Shown piece after piece: positions 1 through 8,739 of a stretch of DNA of 64,000 bases; position 1 is the stretch's first letter; every line of letters begins with the position of its first letter. Position numbers and translations under genes: made by a program. The DNA is taken from NCBI GenBank assembly GCA_040386695.1, contig JAZKFB010000003.1:1-64000 (forward strand). Direction: 5' to 3'. Source of the stretch: CAIZWU01 sp040386695 (GTDB lineage: Bacteria > Verrucomicrobiota > Verrucomicrobiia > Verrucomicrobiales > V1-33). The notes under the pieces are model-generated. The model was not told the origin of the DNA. It saw only the letters and a list, made by a program, of their open reading frames with translations, and did no database searches.

Positions 1-273
1 GGCTTCCACCAGCGCGCGATTTTTTTAGGAGCCACATCACTAACCGGTCACACCCCATGGACTCTCCGCCGCAGTGGCACGACTATAGATCTGATTTGTC
101 TTCGTGTCGGCATGCCCCGTGATCTTACTGTAAGGGAGCGGTTTCTGAGAAAATCATTCCTTCTTCCCACGGCGCCCACCAGCACCCGGAAGGCATCGAG
201 GAAGTGCTCCGCATCCTGCTGGAAAACGACCCCTGACACCCCTCCCGTTTCCCCGAACTCGCTTTCCCCCCGT
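1..273. other. Left-edge stretch without a convincing gene
   Basis: No full gene is visible. A short plus-strand open frame reads as a plausible protein C-terminus (EKIIPSSHGAHQHPEGIEEV, then a few residues and a stop near 236), but an in-frame stop lies just upstream, so it is at most a gene remnant. A T-run (about 20-27) is followed by a 22-bp sequence at 34-55 that recurs inverted at 3196-3217. Confidence 0.4.
34..55 (+). repeat. Copy 1 of a 22-bp inverted repeat
   Basis: The sequence ACATCACTAACCGGTCACAC plus two C residues matches the reverse complement of 3196-3217 at 21 of 22 positions. The two copies flank the three-gene cluster at 274-3061. It could be a dispersed intergenic repeat or old element ends; no transposase lies between them. 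Confidence 0.5.
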
Positions 274-930
274 TCATGATCCGTGAACCGAAGATTCCGG
301 CCTCTCATTGTCCGGAAGGCCAAGCTCCCTGAGATATTCCGCACGGGTATCCATGTCACGCACCCTCGCCTCCGCCGGCATAGCCACCGCATGCACCTCA
401 CAACGGCGGAAAAGAGTGTCCAAGCCCTCGTCCCTCTCCAGAGCATGCACCAGCGGAACCAGTTGCCAGGACAGACAGAGCGGATGCCCGTGGCGGTCAC
501 CAAAAAGCGGTGCGATCAGCCGGCCTGGCATCGCAGCGGCAGCCACGGTATTAATCAATGCTTCCCCAAGACGGGGCAGATCCGCCGGCGCGATGAAACA
601 GAAATCCTCCTCTCCCGGCGCATGTTCTTGCTCCAACCAGTGCAGTCCGGCCTGCACAGTGGCTTTCATATCCGGCGTCTCGCTCGGCAGCAGGCACACT
701 TCGGCCCCTTGCGACCGGCATACCTCCGCCGTACGCGCATCCTCCGCGCGGATCACCACGATCCACTTTTTGACACAACTTTCCCGCCATGCCGTGAGCA
801 CGTTTTCCAGCACCGTGCATCCGTTTCTCCACGGAATCCCTAACTTATTCCCGACCATGCGTCGGGCATGGCCCGCCGCCGGGATCACCGCGTAAAACTG
901 CGGTCTGGCCGGCGGCGCGCTTTCGCTCAT
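274..930 (-). CDS. MobA-like nucleotidyltransferase
   Basis: A 218-aa protein of the MobA-like NTP transferase family (NTP_transf_3; MobA, MocA and GlmU-type uridylyltransferase relatives). The N-terminal nucleotide-binding loop reads AAGHARRMVGNK, a variant of the family's AxGxSxRMGxxK signature, and the PADLPRLG stretch near the middle fits the metal-binding Asp motif. The family transfers a nucleotidyl group to a cofactor or sugar phosphate, for example CTP or GTP onto molybdopterin. The substrate cannot be told from sequence and no molybdoenzyme gene is visible nearby. It lies 12 bp downstream of the DUF4331 gene on the same strand, so the two are probably co-transcribed. Confidence 0.75.
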   Translation of the reverse strand: MSESAPPARPQFYAVIPAAGHARRMVGNKLGIPWRNGCTVLENVLTAWRESCVKKWIVVIRAEDARTAEVCRSQGAEVCLLPSETPDMKATVQAGLHWLEQEHAPGEEDFCFIAPADLPRLGEALINTVAAAAMPGRLIAPLFGDRHGHPLCLSWQLVPLVHALERDEGLDTLFRRCEVHAVAMPAEARVRDMDTRAEYLRELGLPDNERPESSVHGS

Positions 931-942
931 TCCCGCCTCCTT

Positions 943-2136
943 TTATAACGCTTGGGATTCATGGCTATTCTCCTTGGAAGCCCCACGGCACAGGATCGAG
1001 CCCATATAGAGCCACCCTGGGAACCGCCCGCCCCGGCCTATCGGATTTTTACAAATTTGCAAATCCAACCAAGCCGGGGCGGCGCGGAGTCCATTATTTG
1101 GCCTCAAGGAGGAAGGGAACTCCTTCGTGAATTTATCGGGCTCACCGGAGTTCGCCGGGAACGGCTTGCCGACGAGAATTTCCACAGCCGTATCCATGGC
1201 ATTGTCACTGAGAGCGCGGCCATTGAGGTCGGGAAGCTTGTAGGCCGCAGGAGTGCCCACGGTGTAGGGAACGCTGTCCGGCAGGATCCGGGCGGCCCAG
1301 GCCTCGGCGTAGGCCTTCGGGTCTTTTTGCGCTCCGGCCAGGGCTGTGTATTTTTCGATAACCGCCACGACTTTGGACTTTCTCTCCAGATCAGTTGAGA
1401 TGTCGGAGGAATCCTGAATTTCCTTCTGCTGCTCATCAGCGAGATAGAGATGGGGCAGAAGCACGTGACCGATGCGGTTGATTCTGTGCCAATGTCCGGG
1501 CTCGATCTCCGCTGCCGTGCTCGCGCAGTAGTGGATTTTTTCCGGAAGCAGGGAATTGGGCACCTCCAGCACAATGCCGCCGGAAACACCCTTGGCGAAC
1601 AAGTTGCCCGGCGTGGCGAAAGCGTCGGCGTCGAATTTCCCCTCCGCCGCCGCCTTTTTCAAAAGCCCGATGCCCGCCCCGTTGCCTGGGAAAGGATCCT
1701 GTACAGTGGCCGTCCAGACACGCATCCCGTTTTTCAGCGTTTGCGGTTTCCCGATTTCGGTTTCACCGATGAGCGTTCCTTTTTTGCTCATTTCTGGAAA
1801 AGCGCTGGAGCTTTCGTAGACATGGACATGCGTTCCCTTGTAGGTCACCGTGAAAGTGAGCCCCTTGCTGAGGTTGGCGTCCGCCCCGATGTGGATGTTG
1901 TAGAGTCCTTTGGCGCCGAAAGTCGCAGCGTCGCCGGCCTTGCCTTTGGGATTAAAGGTCAGCGCAAAGACGGTCTTTTTACCTTCCGGTGCCGGGAAGG
2001 CGAAAATATCCTGGGTGTCAAACTGGGGATGCTCCCTGGCCAGCGCGGTGTCGCCGTGATGGCCCGCGGGGGCACTGAGGGGAGCAAGCAGACAACCGGC
2101 GGCAAGGAGAGCGCGAAGGGATCGGATGGAGTTCAT
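943..2136 (-). CDS. DUF4331 secreted protein
   Basis: A 397-aa protein with an N-terminal signal peptide (Met, Arg, then the hydrophobic run LLAAGCLLAPLSAPA). The mature N-terminus contains HHGDTALAREHPQFDTQDIFAF, matching the start of DUF4331 proteins, where an Asp-rich DxxDxxAF segment follows shortly after the signal. Function is unknown for the family; it is exported. The last roughly 45 residues, after FPSSLRPNN, look unlike the usual C-terminus, which ends near a FPxLxxPN motif, so the real end may once have been earlier or a frameshift may be present. It lies between the cyclase-like gene and the nucleotidyltransferase on the same strand. Confidence 0.75.
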   Translation of the reverse strand: MNSIRSLRALLAAGCLLAPLSAPAGHHGDTALAREHPQFDTQDIFAFPAPEGKKTVFALTFNPKGKAGDAATFGAKGLYNIHIGADANLSKGLTFTVTYKGTHVHVYESSSAFPEMSKKGTLIGETEIGKPQTLKNGMRVWTATVQDPFPGNGAGIGLLKKAAAEGKFDADAFATPGNLFAKGVSGGIVLEVPNSLLPEKIHYCASTAAEIEPGHWHRINRIGHVLLPHLYLADEQQKEIQDSSDISTDLERKSKVVAVIEKYTALAGAQKDPKAYAEAWAARILPDSVPYTVGTPAAYKLPDLNGRALSDNAMDTAVEILVGKPFPANSGEPDKFTKEFPSSLRPNNGLRAAPAWLDLQICKNPIGRGGRFPGWLYMGSILCRGASKENSHESQAL

Positions 2137-2319
2137 AATGGATGGATGTATTGGTGCGGGAGGGAATTTTGCTCCGGCACCGTGACTGGCGCCGGAACAG
2201 GGGATTCAAGTCGTGTGCCGGTTGCGGAACCGGATGCCGGAGGGCTTGGCCGGCGGCAGCCGGAGCGGGCTCTTTTGTGTTTCCCAATGATCATCCCGCA
2301 AACCCGGCCCTGTCGGATT

Positions 2320-3061
2320 CACTGGCCATTCGCGGCGCGGGTCAGAGCCAGGGCAGCCCAGGCGGTGGCTTCGTCGGACATCCACCAGAAGGCGGGATCC
2401 GTGGCCTCACATCGCGATTCTCATTCAGCGAGTAAGCCCGCCACGAACCATCCCCGCGCTGATGAGCGGTCAGCCACTGGGCAGCGGACGTAATCACGGG
2501 ATCCGTGGCCGGAACGCCCGCATCAAGGAGGGAGCAGGTCATGAGGCCGGTGGAGTATCCTTCCGGCTTAAAGGCCTCAGGATTGAGATTGCGAGGCTTT
2601 TCCGGAGGGGCGGCCCCGCTGTATTTCCACTTGTTGAGATTGTGGAGTGTCCAGCTGCCTTTGTCCCCGCCATCCTGATTCTGGGCGGCTTTGAGTTTGG
2701 CGACGACCACCGTTTTTTCCTCATCCGTGAGAAGTCCGTCAAGATGAATGGAAGCCTGCGGCAGCCAGGCCTCGCCGAAGAGGTTGTCCGGATTGCGGCT
2801 TTTTTTCAGCCAGCCCCGGAGAAGCTCCACCTGTTTTTCCACCGCCGGGGAAACTTGGGGTTCCTTTCCGTAATATCCAGGCGCGCGGCCAACGGCGATG
2901 GCCGCCAGCCAGGTTTCCGCCCGGTGATCGAGCCACCGGGCCGCTTTTTCGGGATTCCAAGTCTGCCGGGTTTCCGCTGAAAGCCCTGGAGCGGCGGAAA
3001 GAATCAATATCCCGCATACAGCTGCCGCAGACGCTCGGAGTTTTGATTTTTTCAATTTCAT
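2320..3061 (-). pseudogene. Secreted terpene-cyclase-fold protein, frameshifted near its end
   Basis: The open frame runs 2342-3061 (239 aa). It has a signal peptide (MKLKKSKLRASAAAVCGI, then a hydrophobic run to GLSAE) and helical repeats with QW-like motifs (QNQDGGDKGSW, HQRGDGSW), as in squalene cyclase/prenyltransferase alpha-toroid domains. After SLNENRDV the reading turns into Pro/Gly-rich nonsense, while the next frame continues with TDPAFWWMSDEATAWAALAL and stops at 2320-2322. A one-base loss near 2405-2410 explains this. It may be a real mutation or a sequencing error. The catalytic role is unknown; it is much shorter than a true hopene cyclase (over 600 aa). Confidence 0.65.
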
Positions 3062-3441
3062 TTCAGTGAACGGATGTAACGGTATCCTGTAGCCGGAACC
3101 AATCTATTCTCCCGGAGCCTCCCCCTCGAATGGACGCGTTAAAATTAACAGTATAAATTTCTTATACATAATCAGCACAAATCCTCAATCCGAACGGGTG
3201 TGACCCGTTAGTGATGTTGGGGATTTAGCGGCGGACAGCTTGCGGGCGGGCCGGGCGGGCGGTTTTTCATCAGTATCCCTGGCGGTCGAGACGCTGCCAG
3301 AACTGCGCCCAGCGGATTGCAATTAACCACTAGCGCTTCTTCTCGCCCTTCAAGCGCAAGCTCTGAAACGTTGCCTGCAATCCTGATTGCGGCCTGGCTG
3401 CGGACCGTGTCCCGTGGCGGTCAACTTCTTATTGTTCAGGC
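3062..3441. other. Intergenic region between divergent host units
   Basis: This 380-bp gap lies between the leftward cyclase-like gene and the rightward MoxR operon and must hold both promoters. An AT-rich patch at about 3140-3180 is the best promoter candidate. The inverted-repeat copy at 3196-3217 lies here and itself contains a 7-bp palindrome (AACGGGT, 3-nt spacer, ACCCGTT). I see no open frame of note. Confidence 0.5.
3196..3217 (-). repeat. Copy 2 of a 22-bp inverted repeat
   Basis: Reverse complement of 34-55 with a single mismatch (CCC in place of CCG at the centre). It overlaps the AACGGGT/ACCCGTT palindrome upstream of the MoxR operon. Confidence 0.5.
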
Positions 3442-5025
3442 ATGGCTTTGCGAGATTTGTTCCAGCGGTTGTCCCAGGCTCCGACCAATCCCCACGCGGC
3501 TCCGGCCGCCCGGCAGTTCGATGTGGCGGATCTTTACCGGGGGCCGGTCAGCGGGATGGAGTCCCCCGGCGCGGATGGCGGCCCGGCGCTGGATGAAAAA
3601 CTCCGGCAGGCGTATTTCTGGATCGTCAACACGGCCATCATCAGCCCGCACTATGATGTGGAGTACAACGCGGAGCCCCCGCCCTCGTTTGTGCTGGGCG
3701 ACTCCAAAAGCCGCCTGACACTGCCGTCGGCGCAGAGTTACTCCAGCTTTGTCCTGCTGCCGCTGCTGACCTTCGCCACCCGGCGGAAGTGCCTGTTCAT
3801 CGGAGGGCCTGGCCGGGGGAAAACCGCCAGCGCGCTGCTCATGGGGGTGCTGGGCGGCTATCCCGTGAAGGAGGTGCGCCGGGCGATGCTGCACGGGCAT
3901 CCGCAGATGACCATCGCCGATCTTCTGGGGAATCCTCTGCCCGCGGATCTGGTGAAGGCGCAGGACCTGAAGGACATCCGCATCGCCTGGCGCGGCTGGC
4001 TGGACATGCGGGTCAAAATTATCGATGAGTACAACCGCATTCCCACGCGCACCCAGAGCGCGCTGCTGACGGTGATGGGCGACAATTACGCGGAGATTCT
4101 GGATCACATCCACGAATGCCCGGACGCGGCGTGGTTTCTGACGGCGAATGATGACCAGGGCGGCGGCACCTATCAGGTGATCGAGGCCCTGAGGGACCGC
4201 ATCGACGTGGTGGTGCAGGCGCTGGCCTTCAATCCGCGTTTCCTCGACGATCTGGTGACGCGGATTGAGGAAAAAATCCGGCCGGAGGAGGTGGTGCCCC
4301 GGCAGATTATTTTCACGGAGTCGGAGGTGGACCGCATGCAGGACGAGATCCGCGCCGTCGCGCTGCCTCCCGAGGCGCGGCGGCGGCTGGAGTTCTTCAC
4401 GAGCCAGTTCGAGTTCTGCGAGGTGGCGGGCGACCAGTTTGAATACAAGACCAAGGACACCGCCCGTCTGGCCGGAGTGGAGTGGGCGGCGCTGACGGCG
4501 AGGGACACGGGCCGGGACAAGGTGAAGGATCTGGGCTGCCAGACGCGCAACGGCATTTCCGTGCGGGCGCTGATGACGCTGATTCATTTCGCCAAAGCCA
4601 TCGCTTATTTCCGGGGAAATCCGGCGGTGGAGCTGGAGGATTTGCGGCAGATTCTGCCTTTTGTGCTCTTCGACAAGCTGACGCAGGACGTGGACGCGCC
4701 GTTTTTCGAGGGGTCGGGCAACACCGCCTTCCGTTCCGACCGCGTGAGCTGGCTGCGGCGGGTTTTTGATCTCAGCTGCGCGGAGTACGACCGCCTGAAC
4801 TTGGACCGGGAGGATCCCGTGGCCCGTCTCTCGGAGGAATTCCGGCTCGGCCTGGATGGCGTGACGGAGTCCGAGGTGCGCGGGAGGATGGTGGGAATCG
4901 AGCGCCTCATCACGGAGTGGTCCAAGGGCCACAAGCTTTACGGGCACCTCTATGATGATCTTCTGAATCTCAAATACCTGCACCAGCGCTACACGAATTA
5001 CCTGCGCTGGCTCCGCACCCGCTGA
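3442..5025 (+). CDS. MoxR-like AAA+ ATPase
   Basis: A 527-aa AAA+ ATPase. Walker A is GGPGRGKT (residues 121-128), Walker B is KIIDEYNR (about 192-199), and the sensor-1 Asn lies in LTANDD (N236). The IIDEYNR arrangement is typical of MoxR ATPases. A long C-terminal helical part (about 330-527) exceeds the usual MoxR length of about 330 aa. MoxR ATPases act as chaperone-like remodelling partners of vWA proteins; the partner here is the split vWA gene of the same operon. The start ATG has no Shine-Dalgarno sequence. The next gene begins 35 bp downstream. Confidence 0.88.
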   Translation: MALRDLFQRLSQAPTNPHAAPAARQFDVADLYRGPVSGMESPGADGGPALDEKLRQAYFWIVNTAIISPHYDVEYNAEPPPSFVLGDSKSRLTLPSAQSYSSFVLLPLLTFATRRKCLFIGGPGRGKTASALLMGVLGGYPVKEVRRAMLHGHPQMTIADLLGNPLPADLVKAQDLKDIRIAWRGWLDMRVKIIDEYNRIPTRTQSALLTVMGDNYAEILDHIHECPDAAWFLTANDDQGGGTYQVIEALRDRIDVVVQALAFNPRFLDDLVTRIEEKIRPEEVVPRQIIFTESEVDRMQDEIRAVALPPEARRRLEFFTSQFEFCEVAGDQFEYKTKDTARLAGVEWAALTARDTGRDKVKDLGCQTRNGISVRALMTLIHFAKAIAYFRGNPAVELEDLRQILPFVLFDKLTQDVDAPFFEGSGNTAFRSDRVSWLRRVFDLSCAEYDRLNLDREDPVARLSEEFRLGLDGVTESEVRGRMVGIERLITEWSKGHKLYGHLYDDLLNLKYLHQRYTNYLRWLRTR

Positions 5026-5060
5026 CCTCTGAAACGTTTCCCCTCCGGCACTTCCCCGTC

Positions 5061-6047
5061 ATGCTGAGCGATGCTTTTGTCCAGGTCCTGAAGTCAGGCC
5101 GTGAGGAGTTCAATGCCCGGTTCGCCATGGCCAAAAAGCAGTTTCCGGCTCTGGAGGGCGCGGCTTTTTCCGCCTTTCTCGGAAGCCGCGCGGATCCGCT
5201 GGTGCGGGCGGTGGAGGGTGTCCGGCCCGGTCTGCTGACGGAAACGGCGGTGGGGGCTTATGAGGCGGGGCTGGAGCTGGTGGCGCAGCGGCTGGCGGGG
5301 CCGGAGGCGCGGCATCCGTGGACGGATCAGGTTTGGGAACGGCTGCTGGTGCCGGCGGCGGCCCTGGTGGCGGAGTCGCCCCGGCTGCTGATCGGAGCTT
5401 TGAGCAATGGTGCGCATCAGCTGGCGATGACGCCGGGAGCGCGGCCGGACCAGTGGCTGCGGCTGATGGAGCGGCTGATTCCGCTGGCGGGGAATGCGGA
5501 GGAGCTTCTGCGCGCCGGCCAGCTGGCGGCGTGGCGCAGCGGGCTGGCGCATTACCGGGAAAGCGCCCTCGCCGCGGCGGAGGGGCTGGAGGAAAAACTG
5601 GCGCTGACGGCGCTGGAGTCGGTGGAATCCTCCTGGCCGGAATTGCGGCGGCGGCTGATTCAAAGCCGCTGGGAGGGCGGCGGGGTGGTGATTGACGGAA
5701 AGCCGCGCCTGAGGCTGCGGACGGGGGCCTTCCGGGGATTTGGAGGACTGTTCGCCGAACCGCCCCGTCTGGTGACGGCCAACAGCCAGGTGTTCGCGCG
5801 CAGCGGCGCGGACGGCTGGCTGCTGACGGCGGACGCGTTTGGCGCGACTTTTCACCGGGCCACGCCGGAGGAGCTGTCGGCCGCTTTGCCGCAGGTGCCC
5901 CGGGTTCCCGACGGCATTCAAATCCCGCCGGACATTGGCCAGGTCACCAGTGTGGCCCGCCTGGATCACACGGTGGCGGTCACGGGAGCACTGACGCATG
6001 CCGTGCTGCTGTATTCGCTGCCGGAATCCACCGGTCCGCTTTCGTGA
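5061..6047 (+). CDS. Unknown protein of the MoxR-vWA operon
   Basis: A 328-aa protein that I do not recognise. The first two thirds are Ala/Leu/Arg-rich and helical. The last third has beta-rich, Gly/aromatic-containing stretches (GAFRGFGGLFAEPP, FARSGADGWLLTADAFGATF), suggesting a small C-terminal beta domain. There is no signal peptide and no membrane segment. It lies between the ATPase and the metallopeptidase-vWA gene, and its TGA overlaps the next start by one base, so the three are translationally coupled. In this position it is likely an adaptor or effector of the ATPase-vWA pair; that is inference. Confidence 0.7.
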   Translation: MLSDAFVQVLKSGREEFNARFAMAKKQFPALEGAAFSAFLGSRADPLVRAVEGVRPGLLTETAVGAYEAGLELVAQRLAGPEARHPWTDQVWERLLVPAAALVAESPRLLIGALSNGAHQLAMTPGARPDQWLRLMERLIPLAGNAEELLRAGQLAAWRSGLAHYRESALAAAEGLEEKLALTALESVESSWPELRRRLIQSRWEGGGVVIDGKPRLRLRTGAFRGFGGLFAEPPRLVTANSQVFARSGADGWLLTADAFGATFHRATPEELSAALPQVPRVPDGIQIPPDIGQVTSVARLDHTVAVTGALTHAVLLYSLPESTGPLS

Positions 6048-6845
6048 TGAAACTGGAAACACTTCAGCGGCAGTGGATGGAGCAATGGCCGGCCGCTCTG
6101 GAGACCTGGAGCCGCTTCACCCGGCTCAGTCCGCCGATGCTGTGTCTGGAGGTCAGTGAGGCCGGACGCGAGGGACTGACCGGCAGTTTCGCGATGATCC
6201 GGCTGGTGGATCAGGCGGTGGTGGTGAGTCTGCCGGAGGTCGTGGCCTGCGGGGTGGAGGATTTCGCTTTGGAAATTCTGGCGCATGAGATCGGGCACCA
6301 TGTCCTGGCGCCGGCGAATCTGACGGATCACGGGCGCATGCTGTCGCGCATGAGATGGGGGCTGCCGACGGTGGAGCATCACGCGCCGGTGGTGGCGAAT
6401 CTTTACACCGATCTGCTCATCAACGACCGTCTTCAGCGCGGTTCGAATCTGCGGATGGGCGAGGTTTACCGGCGCATCACCGGGAAGGAGAATTCCAAAA
6501 ACGGGGACAGCGGCGCGGTGTGGAAACTTTACATGCGGATCTATGAAATCCTCTGGCGCCTGGAGCGGGGATCGCTGGCGGGCCCGGTGGATGACCGGAC
6601 GGACGGCGACGCCTGGCTCGGCGCGCGGCTGGTGCGGGTCTATGCCCGGGACTGGATGGGCGGCAGCGGGCGTTTTGCCTCCCTGCTGCTGCCGCACCTG
6701 CTGGAGGACCGGAAATCCCGGAAGCTGCTGGAGAAATTCTTCGACACCCGGGCGGCGGCCACCGGCGGGGAAATCGACGGTCTTACGGAAATGGAGCCCG
6801 GCGAGAGGGAGGGAGCCATTCATCCGGCGGTGGATCCGAGAATAT
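6047..6845 (+). pseudogene. N-terminal half of a split metallopeptidase-vWA gene
   Basis: The fragment encodes a zinc-peptidase-like domain with a clear HEIGHH motif (about residues 80-85), of the type found in DUF2201/COG3864 metallopeptidase-vWA proteins. Host coding ends at about 6845 where the prophage begins; the frame reads on into phage DNA and stops at 6904. The second half resumes in the same codon phase at 48752, so the original gene read ..DPRIL-LPELNG.. and made a protein of about 620 aa. A GTG at 6044 directly before the ATG is an alternative start. The truncated product would keep the peptidase-like part but lose the vWA domain. Confidence 0.85.
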
Positions 6846-6887
6846 TGGCGCGCGGTTTTGTAAAAATTTGCGTCAGTTTTGTAAAAA
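6846..6887 (+). repeat. Prophage left end: two transposase-type sites
   Basis: Site L1 (6846-6866) reads TGGCGCGCGG then TTTTGTAAAAA. Site L2 (6866-6887) reads ATTTGCGTCAG then TTTTGTAAAAA. Both recur in inverted orientation at the right end: 48653-48674 and 48614-48635. Mu-type transposases bind several such sites at each end. Confidence 0.8.
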
Positions 6888-6899
6888 GTCCTCCGGGAG

Positions 6900-6942
6900 C
6901 GTGAAACGGGGGTTTAAACGGCCGTTCATCACCTGTTTCACG
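6900..6942. repeat. Inverted repeat inside the left end
   Basis: CGTGAAAC (6900-6907) and GTTTCACG (6935-6942) form a perfect 8-bp dyad around a GTTTAAAC palindrome (6912-6919). It lies between the terminal sites and the methylase gene and could be a regulatory site for it. Confidence 0.4.
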
Positions 6943-6984
6943 GGTGTTTGAATATTGGCGGCCGGGCGGTGTCTGTGGGCGGGA

Positions 6985-7809
6985 ATGAACGATGCCCCAC
7001 GCACCGCGCCGGTGCTGCGGTGGCCCGGCGGAAAGCGCCGGATGCTGCCCCAGCTGCTCCCCCTGATCGACCACTCCCGCACGCTCTACTGTGAGCCCTT
7101 CGCGGGCGGGCTGGCGCTGCTGCTGGCCAAGGAGCGGCACCGGGCGGAGGTGGTCAATGACCTCAACGGCGACCTGGTGGCCCTCTACCGCTGCGCGCAG
7201 TTCCACCTGGAGGCCCTGATCGGGGAGTTTGAGTTCATCCTCGGCTCCCGGAGCAATCTGGCGGACATGAAGGCCCAGCCGGGGCTGACCGATCTGCAGC
7301 GGGCGGCCCGCTTCCTGGCCGTGAACCGGTGCAGCTTCGCGGGGAACCACTCCACCTTCGCCGTCAGCCGCACGTCCCCCGGCGTCTCCAGCCGGGCCAA
7401 TGTGGTCAGCGCCCTGCGCGCGCTGAATGCCCGGCTGGACCGGGTGGCGGTGGAGCACCTGCCGTGGCAGCGGTGCGTCAGCCTCTACGATTCGCCGGGC
7501 ACCCTGTTTTTCCTTGATCCTCCCTACCTCGCGGCGGACACGCACATCTACCGCGGCTGGCGGGAGGCGGACATGGAGGAGCTGGCCGCCGCCCTGGACG
7601 GCCTGCGCGGCACCTGGCTGCTGACGGTGGATGACAGCGCGTTCAACCGCGCGCTCTTCGGCCGGCACCACCTCACCCCCGTCACCACCCGCAACGGGCT
7701 GGCCAAAAATGCGGCGCGCGCCGTCTTCGGGGAGCTGATCATCCGCCCGCGCTCCCCGGAGGAGGAGCGCGCGGCGGCGGCCGGCGCGCGGCGGAAAAAG
7801 GCGGCGTGA
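6985..7809 (+). CDS. Dam-type DNA adenine methylase
   Basis: A 274-aa N6-adenine methyltransferase of the D12/Dam class. Visible motifs are WPGGKRRML at the N-terminus (residues 13-21), the SAM-binding motif EPFAGGLAL (37-45) and the catalytic DPPY (178-181). ATG 6985 fits the usual family start (LRWPGGK within the first 20 residues); a TTG at 6955 would add ten residues. It is the leftmost phage gene and faces the leftward late genes. Mu keeps its DNA modification gene mom at the end of the late region, so this methylase probably plays the analogous anti-restriction role. The recognised sequence cannot be told from the protein. Confidence 0.88.
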   Translation: MNDAPRTAPVLRWPGGKRRMLPQLLPLIDHSRTLYCEPFAGGLALLLAKERHRAEVVNDLNGDLVALYRCAQFHLEALIGEFEFILGSRSNLADMKAQPGLTDLQRAARFLAVNRCSFAGNHSTFAVSRTSPGVSSRANVVSALRALNARLDRVAVEHLPWQRCVSLYDSPGTLFFLDPPYLAADTHIYRGWREADMEELAAALDGLRGTWLLTVDDSAFNRALFGRHHLTPVTTRNGLAKNAARAVFGELIIRPRSPEEERAAAAGARRKKAA

Positions 7810-7829
7810 GGAGGAAGGGACGGCCGCCG

Positions 7830-8690
7830 TCAGCCGATGCCCAGCGTGAGCAGGCCGCCCCGCGTGTAGCTCTCCTCCCACATGTCGCCGTTGTCGTCGC
7901 CGGTGAGGTTGGGGCCGAAGGTGCCGCCCGCCCCGCCGGAGGTCAGCACCATCCCCGAGGCCCACGACCCGGCCGCCAGACTGGCCAGCGCCGTGTCCGT
8001 GTAATACAGCTCCGCTCCCACGGCCCCGTCCGGATCATGCTCCGGGGGGAAGGGCACGACCGCGCCGGTGGCGTAGTCATGGAAATAGGATTCGAGCGGG
8101 CCGTGCAGGCTCTGCCCCGCCGTCATGCGGCAGGGGGTGGCCAGCCCCGCGAGGTCCGCGGGGTCGGTGCTGTAGCTCATCACCACGCTGGTCTCGTTGG
8201 TGGTCGTGACGTCATTGATGACGCTGGTGCTGGAGTCTCCGCCGTCCGCCGGGTGGAAGGTGGAGACGAGCTTGTCCGTCTGCACCACCGTGCCCAGGAT
8301 GGAGAACTGGCCGCCGGCGTCGTAGAGCCCCTCCCCCCAGGGCGTCACGCTGCCGTGCCACCACTGGCTCATGCCCGGCGGCACCGGGGACTGCCCCCGC
8401 CACACATCGGCATAGGGCACCGACGCGCTGAAATGCGTCGTCCGCGTGCGCACATCCACCTGCCGGGAGCGGGGGCCCGTGCCCGCATCCGGCCCGCGCT
8501 CGATCACCAGCGTGTGGGTCATGCTCTCCGCGATGTCCAGGGTGATGGCGCTGAACTTTTTCCAGTGCCTCCACTCCCGGTTCCCCCAGATGACCGGTTT
8601 CCACGGACCGATGCTGGTCGGGTCCGTGAGTCCGTCCTCATACGCACGGCGCACGGCATCGCGCGACCGCCGCCAGTCACGCTCGGCCAT
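7830..8690 (-). CDS. Unknown virion/tail-tip protein
   Basis: A 286-aa protein from ATG 8690, the last gene of the leftward late operon. Gly/Ser/Thr-rich and beta-prone with no recognised domain; its position after the hub-like gene suggests a tail tip or accessory virion component. The frame is open upstream to 8771, and the in-frame extension contains SIRCNHCHKFLF, very like the N-terminus of the Mu Com zinc-finger regulator. A product starting at ATG 8759 would carry this half finger and overlap the preceding gene by 20 bp. Confidence 0.6.
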   Translation of the reverse strand: MAERDWRRSRDAVRRAYEDGLTDPTSIGPWKPVIWGNREWRHWKKFSAITLDIAESMTHTLVIERGPDAGTGPRSRQVDVRTRTTHFSASVPYADVWRGQSPVPPGMSQWWHGSVTPWGEGLYDAGGQFSILGTVVQTDKLVSTFHPADGGDSSTSVINDVTTTNETSVVMSYSTDPADLAGLATPCRMTAGQSLHGPLESYFHDYATGAVVPFPPEHDPDGAVGAELYYTDTALASLAAGSWASGMVLTSGGAGGTFGPNLTGDDNGDMWEESYTRGGLLTLGIG

Positions 8691-8739
8691 GGGGAAAAGG
8701 AATTTGTGGCAATGGTTGCATCTGATTGAATTGAAAGGC

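Noticed and set aside
3436..4983. 515-aa minus-strand frame opposite the MoxR gene
   Set aside because: It mirrors the ATPase gene; the plus-strand protein has intact Walker motifs, so this is a shadow.
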